Assembly: GCA_900111695.1 (NCBI GenBank)
Contig: FOHD01000004.1
Span: forward strand, 62,001-126,000
Direction of reading: 5' to 3'
DNA from: Olsenella sp. KH3B4
Lineage (GTDB): Bacteria > Actinomycetota > Coriobacteriia > Coriobacteriales > Atopobiaceae
DNA length: 64,000 nucleotides
The notes under the pieces are model-generated. The model was not told where the DNA came from. It ran no database searches and saw only the letters and a program-made list of their open reading frames with translations. This document shows, piece by piece, positions 59,701-64,000 of this stretch. The stretch's first letter is position 1. Each line of letters starts with the position of its first letter. Both the position numbers and the translations under genes were made by a program.

Positions 59701-60113
59701 TGGCGCCCACGCGAGACGAGCTCGCCGCACTCTACCGTGCGTTGCGCGGGGTCTCCAAGAGTGCCGCAAGCGTTGGCCAGGCCTCCTTCTCGGCGCAGGA
59801 TTCTCAGCTTGCGGCCATGGCTACGGTAAAGGGACGCCCGCTTTCCGAGGGCGCCGTCGCCTGCGGCATCCAGGTCTTCTCCGAGCTGGGCCTGCTCTCG
59901 CTTGCGGGCTTTGGCGACGCGCGTCTCATCACCATGGCGAGAAACCCCGGCCACGTCGACCTCGAGGGTTCCGCCCGCTACCTCGAGGGCATTCGCGAGC
60001 GCGAAGCGTGCGGCGAGTTTGGCGAATGGGTACTCTCATGTACTGAGGAAGAGTTGCTCTCTGCGATAAACAGGCCCATAGCGCCCGATTTTGGCGTTCG
60101 TGTGGGCGAATAG
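56772..60113 (+). CDS. recJ: RecJ exonuclease fused to a RecQ-like superfamily 2 helicase
   Basis: This 1113-residue protein joins two enzymes. Residues 1-570 are RecJ: FGDFDVDGMSST (about 92-103), VTDHHEPAD (DHH, about 170-178), the DHHA1 motif RFGGHAGAVGVT and an OB-like part. Residues about 620-1113 form a helicase: Walker A MATGRGKS (about 658-665), VVDEAHHSS (DEAH), TATAS and QMSGRAGRDG (motif VI). RecJ degrades single-stranded DNA 5' to 3'; the helicase could unwind ahead of it. All catalytic motifs look intact. The GTG at 56772 follows secF by one base. Confidence 0.92.
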   Translation: MSGLLDSRRWDVLDADPRVEASLADALGVPRLVARVLVARGFTNAEEAKAFLTPSLERDWADPLVIPGMAEAADRVERAVRAGEDIAVFGDFDVDGMSSTCILALGLRELGGRARAYIPHRFGEGYGLTKAALNRVLADGKPDLIVTVDNGIAAEHEVDWLLEQGIDVVVTDHHEPADLVPHGVPVTDPKLAADGPSRDLAGAGVALKLLAALGQRLGMPDVWRSYTDVAALGTLSDMMQLSSENRALVADGIERLRRTSRPGLVALAACAGQDISEVTADSLPFSIIPRLNAAGRMGTTDVAIDLLMTNDPAQAPVLAGQLEDINRQRREIESALTEEALAKVAATWHGGRVIVVGGEGWHEGVKGIVASRIVNRYHVPTILFTIQDGIARGSGRSVGSVDLFRAVEQCSDLLVRFGGHAGAVGVTCEASRLDEFRSRLESVLDVLPAEEFESRGEVTAVVRLSELNLSSIAALEALQPFGQGNKKPLFAVRGVTMKNRSRVGADGAHLRFLATDGVSSVPAIMFRVPDCSRACATESVVDLVFEAVDETWQGRTKPKLMVKDILYRDAGDEKPSGPSFVDELFAREEDGGESAVMATTAVPRAPERPISTTPSALPQDYDALTARLVHALIGENPLLPAQHEALLRLKDGRSTLCVMATGRGKSLVFHVHAARTALVRHRASVFVYPLRALVADQAHHLADELAPLGVGVAVLTGETPSDERARVYEALASGNVGIVLTTPEYLAIHVDDFARSGRVGFLVVDEAHHSSPSGSGSRDAYRDLPRIRAALGEPTVLAVTATASPEVARDVCDLCGIAAQDVIVDPSVRDNLLLDDCRGLRDRDSALVSIVAEGEKCIAYVNSRARSVTLARLLRHQVPELAPRVAFYNAGLPRADRTRVERAFRTGELSCIVSTSAFGEGVNIPNVRDVVLYDMPLGRVEFNQMSGRAGRDGSSACVHLLFGQRDLASSQHILDQVAPTRDELAALYRALRGVSKSAASVGQASFSAQDSQLAAMATVKGRPLSEGAVACGIQVFSELGLLSLAGFGDARLITMARNPGHVDLEGSARYLEGIREREACGEFGEWVLSCTEEELLSAINRPIAPDFGVRVGE

Positions 60114-60124
60114 GAGGAGGGACC

Positions 60125-62647
60125 ATGGGCGACGACGGCATGATGGCCGAGAAGGCCCAGGACGCAATGGCTATGGCGCCTGCGGGAGGGGCCAGCGCCT
60201 CCGCGCCCATCGATGCGGCATCTGCGATGTCTGTCGCTTCGGCTGAGCACGTCACCACCGCTGCCCCGGCCCCCGCGGCCCCGGCCCCCGCGGCCCCGGC
60301 CCCGGCGGCCCCCGCTCCTGCCGCCCCCGCCAAGAAGCCGGTCATCCCCGACGCGGCCAACTTCCGCGTGCTCGAAGAAGCCGCGCGCGCCTATCTCGAT
60401 GACGAGGAGTGGGCAAAGATCGACCGCGCCTACCACTTTGCGGCCGACTACCATCGTGACCAGCGCCGACGCTCTGGCGAGCCCTATATCAACCATCCCG
60501 TCGAGGTGGCCCTCATCCTCTGCAAGGACCTCCACATGGACGAGGACACCATCTGTGCCGCGCTCCTGCACGACACGGTGGAGGACACGCCCGCCACGCT
60601 CGCGCAGATTTCCTCGCTCTTTGGCGAGACGGTGGCCGAGCTCGTCGACGGCGTCACCAAGCTCACCTCCATCAAGGTCACCTCGATGGACGAGAAGCAA
60701 GCCCTCAACCTGCGCAAGATGTTCCTCGCCATGTCGAAGGACATCCGCGTGGTCATCATCAAGCTTGCCGATCGCCTGCACAACATGCGCACCCTGGCGG
60801 CGCTGCCGCCCGACCGCCGCCTCTTCAAGGCGCGCGAGACCATGGACGTCTACGCCCCTCTCGCCGACCGGCTGGGCATCTCGTCCATCAAGTGGGAGCT
60901 CGAGGACCTGGCCTTCTTCTGGCTCGAGCCCGAGGAGTACCAGCGCGTGGCCCGCATGGTGCAGGACTCGCGCGCGCAGCGCGAGGACGACACCGAGGCC
61001 GCCATCAAGACCCTGGACGACGAGCTCAAGCGCGTGGGCCTCAAGAACTACCAGATAACCGGCCGTCCCAAGCACCTCTGGTCCATCTACCAGAAGATGA
61101 CCCGCAAGGGCCGGGACTTCTCGGACATCTATGACCTCATCGCGCTGCGCATCATCACGCAGACGGTGGGGGACTGCTACTCGGCGCTCGGTGCGGTCCA
61201 CACGCTCTGGCACCCCATGCCCGGCCGCTTCAAGGACTACATCGCCACGCCCAAGGCCAACCTCTACCAGTCGCTGCACACCACGGTGGTTGGCCCGGAC
61301 GGCAAGCCCATCGAGATTCAGATTCGCACGGTCGAGATGCACGAGGCCTCCGAGTACGGTGTCGCTGCCCACTGGCTCTATAAGAAGGCCGGAAACTCGC
61401 AGGGCAAGATGTCGGCGGAGGACCGCTCGATCGACTCCACCATCAACTGGATCCGCAGGAGCCTCGACTGGGCCGTCGAGGACGACATCGACGACCCGCA
61501 CGAGTTCCTGAACAACCTGCGCGTAGACCTCTTTGAGCACGAGATCTTTGTCTTCACGCCAAAAGGCGAGGTCATGAGCCTGCGCCGCGACTCCACGCCG
61601 CTCGACTTTGCCTACGCCGTCCATACCGAGGTGGGCAACCACTGCGTGGGTGCCAAGGTCAACGGCTCGGTGGTGCCCCTCACCTACAAGCTCAACATGG
61701 GCGACCGCGTGGAGGTTCTCACCAACAAGAACTCCAAGCCCAGCCGCGACTGGATGAACATTGTGGTCACGCCCTCGGCGCGCGCCAAGATCCGCAAGTA
61801 CTTCTCGGTGGAGACGCGCGCTGACGACGCCGAGCAGGGCAGGAACGAGCTTGCCCACGAACTGCGCCGTCGCGGCTATGGCATCTCGACGCAGCGCACC
61901 GTCAAGGCCATCGAGCGCGTGTACCCGCAGTTTGACTACCGCTCGGCCGACGACCTCTTTGCCGGCATTGGCACAGGCAAGGTGTCGGCCAAGCAGGTGG
62001 CCAACCGCATCGAGGAGATTCTCGAGGAGGGCTCGCCCGAGCAGCTTGAGGCCGCGCGCAAGGAGGCGGAACGCCAGGCCAAGCGTGAGGAGGCCATCAA
62101 GGAGAACAAGCCCCTCATGCAGTCCTATGCCATCACGCAGACTGCCAAGGGCGCCCGCCGCCGCAGCAACTGCGGCGTGGTCGTGAAGGGTGACGCGGAT
62201 CTTCTCGTCCACCTTGCGCACTGCTGCAACCCCGTTGCCGGCGACGACATCGTGGGCTTTGTGACGCGCGGGCGCGGGGTTTCGGTGCACCGCGCCAACT
62301 GCCCCAACGTGCGCGACCTCATGAACCACCCCGAGCGCATGATACCCGTGGAGTGGGACACCTCCGGCGCCACCGAGTTCAGGGTCGAGATCGTGGTCGA
62401 GGCGACGGACCGCATGGGGCTGCTCAAGGACATTACCATCGCCATTGGCGACGCGGGCGGAAACATCCTCTCCGCGGCCACCCAGACCGGCAAGCAGGGC
62501 ATCGCGCGGCTGCGCTTCATTGTGGCCATCTCGGACGCAAGCCTGCTGGACGCGCTGCTCGCCAGCGTCTCCCGCGTGCCGTCCGTCTACGACGCACGCC
62601 GCATCATGCCCGGTGAGGGTGCCAACCAGATGAAGCAGCGGGTGTAG
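60125..62647 (+). CDS. rel: bifunctional (p)ppGpp synthetase/hydrolase Rel
   Basis: This 840-residue RelA/SpoT homologue makes and degrades the stringent alarmone. An N-terminal low-complexity tail includes a Pro-Ala-rich tandem repeat (about 46-68). The hydrolase HD domain has LLHDTVEDT (about 146-154). The synthetase domain has RDFSDIYDLIALRI and GRFKDYIATPKANLYQSLH (about 367-385). A TGS domain (FVFTPKGEVMSL), a helical region with CCNPVAGDDIVGF and a C-terminal ACT domain follow. Both activities look intact. The ATG at 60125 has GAGGAGGG upstream. Confidence 0.95.
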   Translation: MGDDGMMAEKAQDAMAMAPAGGASASAPIDAASAMSVASAEHVTTAAPAPAAPAPAAPAPAAPAPAAPAKKPVIPDAANFRVLEEAARAYLDDEEWAKIDRAYHFAADYHRDQRRRSGEPYINHPVEVALILCKDLHMDEDTICAALLHDTVEDTPATLAQISSLFGETVAELVDGVTKLTSIKVTSMDEKQALNLRKMFLAMSKDIRVVIIKLADRLHNMRTLAALPPDRRLFKARETMDVYAPLADRLGISSIKWELEDLAFFWLEPEEYQRVARMVQDSRAQREDDTEAAIKTLDDELKRVGLKNYQITGRPKHLWSIYQKMTRKGRDFSDIYDLIALRIITQTVGDCYSALGAVHTLWHPMPGRFKDYIATPKANLYQSLHTTVVGPDGKPIEIQIRTVEMHEASEYGVAAHWLYKKAGNSQGKMSAEDRSIDSTINWIRRSLDWAVEDDIDDPHEFLNNLRVDLFEHEIFVFTPKGEVMSLRRDSTPLDFAYAVHTEVGNHCVGAKVNGSVVPLTYKLNMGDRVEVLTNKNSKPSRDWMNIVVTPSARAKIRKYFSVETRADDAEQGRNELAHELRRRGYGISTQRTVKAIERVYPQFDYRSADDLFAGIGTGKVSAKQVANRIEEILEEGSPEQLEAARKEAERQAKREEAIKENKPLMQSYAITQTAKGARRRSNCGVVVKGDADLLVHLAHCCNPVAGDDIVGFVTRGRGVSVHRANCPNVRDLMNHPERMIPVEWDTSGATEFRVEIVVEATDRMGLLKDITIAIGDAGGNILSAATQTGKQGIARLRFIVAISDASLLDALLASVSRVPSVYDARRIMPGEGANQMKQRV

Positions 62648-62649
62648 CC

Positions 62650-63327
62650 ATGGGGAGCTTCTTTCGCGATGCGGGGTCGTTCGAGGTCTCGCCCGGCGGT
62701 GACGTGGTGCGCGTCTTTGTGGTCGGTCCCATTCAGACCAACTGCTACGCCTATGTCTCTGCCGACGAGGTGCTGGTCGTTGACCCCGGTGCCGCTGGTG
62801 CGCGCGTAGCCGCGGCGCTTGCTGGCGAGAAGGTCGTGTGCGTGGCGGCAACCCACGGTCACGGCGACCATGTGGGCGGCGTGGCGGCGCTCGTCTCGGC
62901 AACGGGTGCGCCGTTTGCGCTTGCGGCGGCAGATGTCGAGATGGCCGAGCATGCCGGCGACCCAGCGTATTCTGGCTCGGGCATTGCCTACGACGACGAT
63001 GCCCCCGCACCTAAGCGCCTGCTTGCCGAGGGCGACGTGCTAGAGGTGGGAACGGCGCGCTTTCGCGTGATGGAGACGCCCGGGCATACGCCGGGCGGCG
63101 TCTGCCTGGTGGGGGAGGGGTCGGCCGAGGGGATTGCCTTTGTCGGCGACACGCTCTTCCCGGGGTCGTGCGGCCGCACGGACCTCGCTGGTGGCGACCC
63201 CGCTGCCATGCGGCGGTCACTTGCGCGCATGGGCCGCGAGATTGCGCCTCAGACGGTGCTGCTCTGCGGGCATGGCCCCGCCACCACGATGGCCGAGGAG
63301 CTTAGCGGCAACCCCTTCGTGCGCTAG
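62650..63327 (+). CDS. MBL-fold metallohydrolase (GloB-like)
   Basis: This 225-residue metallo-beta-lactamase-fold hydrolase has the metal motif THGHGDHVGG (about 68-77), METPGHTPGG, FVGDTLFPGSCGRTDL and the final LLCGHGPATTM. The set fits the glyoxalase II-like/YcbL group that is encoded next to rel in many Gram-positive bacteria. The ATG at 62650 lies two bases after the rel stop. The substrate is unknown; a thioester is typical of the group. Confidence 0.87.
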   Translation: MGSFFRDAGSFEVSPGGDVVRVFVVGPIQTNCYAYVSADEVLVVDPGAAGARVAAALAGEKVVCVAATHGHGDHVGGVAALVSATGAPFALAAADVEMAEHAGDPAYSGSGIAYDDDAPAPKRLLAEGDVLEVGTARFRVMETPGHTPGGVCLVGEGSAEGIAFVGDTLFPGSCGRTDLAGGDPAAMRRSLARMGREIAPQTVLLCGHGPATTMAEELSGNPFVR

Positions 63328-63344
63328 CGTCGCATGCAACTTTT

Positions 63345-63376
63345 TTGCCCGGCAACGGGATTCCATTGCCGGGCAA
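63345..63376. repeat. perfect 11-bp hairpin after the MBL gene
   Basis: TTGCCCGGCAA (63345-63355) and TTGCCGGGCAA (63366-63376) flank ten bases. A run of T's lies before it on the plus strand and none after it, so it is not a standard terminator for the MBL gene. Confidence 0.5.
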
Positions 63377-63512
63377 CTCAATCCCGCAGGCGCGAGGGGG
63401 TGGCCGGCGCGGCGTCGAAGCGCCGAAGCCACAGGGCCACTTTTCGCTGCGACTTCGTATGCGCCCGGTCCTCGCCGCCACATCTGGTATAGTTCACAGA
63501 TGCGTAAAGCGT

Positions 63513-63598
63513 GCCCGAGTGGCGGAATGGCAGACGCGGAGGTCTCAAAAACCTCTGAGGGAAACCTCGTGTGGGTTCGACCCCCACCTCGGGCACCA
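63513..63598 (+). tRNA. tRNA-Leu (anticodon CAA)
   Basis: The acceptor stem GCCCGAG/CTCGGGC is perfect, a long variable arm (GAGGGAAACCTC) marks a class II tRNA, and CCA is encoded. The anticodon loop CTCAAAA gives anticodon CAA for UUG. A TATAGT sequence at 63488-63493, 19 bases upstream, may be its -10 box. Confidence 0.95.
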
Positions 63599-63671
63599 GA
63601 TGCGCTCGGTACCACCGTGCTTCTCGGCGGCGTGTTGTCTCGATGGAGGCGTTCGTCTCGCAAAATGAACG

Positions 63672-63700
63672 TTGCGTCGGCCGTAACGCTGCGGTACTAT
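63672..63700 (+). promoter_or_regulatory. probable infC promoter
   Basis: TTGCGT (63672-63677) and TACTAT (63695-63700) are spaced by 17 bp. The start of infC lies about 190 bases further, leaving a long leader. Confidence 0.5.
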
Positions 63701-63774
63701 GTCCCTTGCGTGAACATGCTAAGCGGGGCTTCTCGCCCCCACCTGAACGGCGCCCACGCGGCAGCTGTCTGGTC

Positions 63775-63817
63775 AGACAAAGATTTCTCACCACCCAGGC
63801 ATGGGTGGGCCTTGTCT
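63775..63817 (+). promoter_or_regulatory. structured infC leader hairpin
   Basis: AGACAA/TTGTCT (63775-63780 and 63812-63817) encloses the hairpin CCACCCA-GGCA-TGGGTGG (63791-63808). The position, in the leader of infC, suggests autoregulation by IF3 or ribosomal protein L20; no specific leader family was matched. Confidence 0.45.
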
Positions 63818-63893
63818 CCCGGCGGCTGTATGTCATCGGGAGTTATTTTTTATCGCGGCGCCAGGCGTCGCAGAGAGAGGAAGGTGTAGAGAG

Positions 63894-64000
63894 ATAGCCA
63901 GGAACGATGGTCCTCGCGTCAACGGGGAAATCACCTCACGCACGTGCCGCCTCATCGGCGTCGACGGCTCGCAGCTGGGCCTGTTTGGCGTGCGTGACGC
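63894..64000 (+). CDS. infC: translation initiation factor IF-3, 5' part
   Basis: The frame starting at 63894 reads IARNDGPRVNGEITS and then RTCRLIGVDGSQLGLFGVRD, which is the N-terminus of IF-3 (families show RVNEEIR and RLIGxDGEQLG). It runs off the window end. No ATG, GTG or TTG lies in frame near the boundary; the codon at 63894-63896 is ATA, preceded by AGGAAGG nine bases upstream. Rare AUU/AUA/AUC starts are known for infC and allow IF-3 to limit its own synthesis. The start choice is inferred. Confidence 0.85.
   Translation, partial: MARNDGPRVNGEITSRTCRLIGVDGSQLGLFGVRD

Noticed and set aside
59978..63010. Minus-strand open frame of 1010 codons opposite rel
   Set aside because: It mirrors the codon pattern of rel in a GC-rich genome, has no recognisable domain and crosses two real genes.
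1..64000. CRISPR array, prophage or insertion sequence
   Set aside because: No evenly spaced direct repeats, no transposase or phage structural genes were seen on either strand.

Overview
The window is GC-rich, gene-dense bacterial chromosome. The gene set points to an anaerobic actinobacterium of the class Coriobacteriia (Olsenella/Atopobium/Collinsella-like): SepF and DivIVA with FtsZ but no ftsA, an anaerobic sulfite reductase, oxygen-sensitive Fe-S enzymes (fused L-serine dehydratase, QueH, radical SAM), PTS parts, paired C1 aminopeptidases and YhgE/Pip membrane proteins. The class assignment is an inference from gene content, not a computed placement.

Layout. 1-8.5 kb is the end of the division and cell wall cluster: murC (truncated by the window edge), murB, ftsQ, ftsZ, pgeF, yggS, sepF, proC, yggT, divIVA, closed by a clear terminator. 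8.5-16.5 kb is more accessory: a palindromic element, a relE-like remnant, a divergent hxlR/thioredoxin pair, a two-gene DNA repair cassette (TIGR03916 radical SAM plus TIGR03915) behind an apparent LexA box, an AbiEi/DUF559-like orphan bracketed by palindromic elements, rnpB, a PTS IIA gene, yigZ, and a toxin-antitoxin pair with a 42-bp palindrome over its ribosome binding site. 16.5-27 kb carries a HAD hydrolase, two pepC-like aminopeptidases, an SDR-marR operon with a palindromic operator candidate, cca, tRNA-Gln and tRNA-Glu, L-serine dehydratase and gltX. 27-37 kb has two YhgE/Pip genes with a divergent tetR, metK, an alpha/beta hydrolase and an Fe-S aldo/keto reductase. 37-43 kb holds a FecCD-type ABC importer followed by asrABC. 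43-54 kb carries metG, ywaF, a DUF3267 gene, a PHP phosphoesterase, a P-loop kinase, the queuosine genes queH, queA and tgt, a tail-anchored coiled-coil protein and ptsH. 54-64 kb holds secD, secF, a recJ-helicase fusion, rel, an MBL hydrolase, tRNA-Leu and the start of infC, apparently with an AUA start codon.

How they work together. Division (FtsQ/FtsZ/SepF/DivIVA), envelope precursor synthesis (MurB/C), protein export (SecDF), stringent control (Rel) and translation (GltX, MetG, Cca, IF3, queuosine modification) form the core. Sulfite reduction sits beside an importer that may deliver iron or a tetrapyrrole. HPr and EIIA show that the cell has PTS components.

The most unusual signal is intergenic. 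At least four elements (8622, 12569, 53898, 53993) share a short asymmetric core, CTGNGARAACGCTC-like, set between two arms that are complementary to each other. The arm sequence differs between loci. Two longer elements (13723, 21655) share a different core (GGTAGA...AGGAG...AAAAC) with the same architecture. I know of no named family that matches, and report them as possibly undescribed mobile or RNA-structured repeats.
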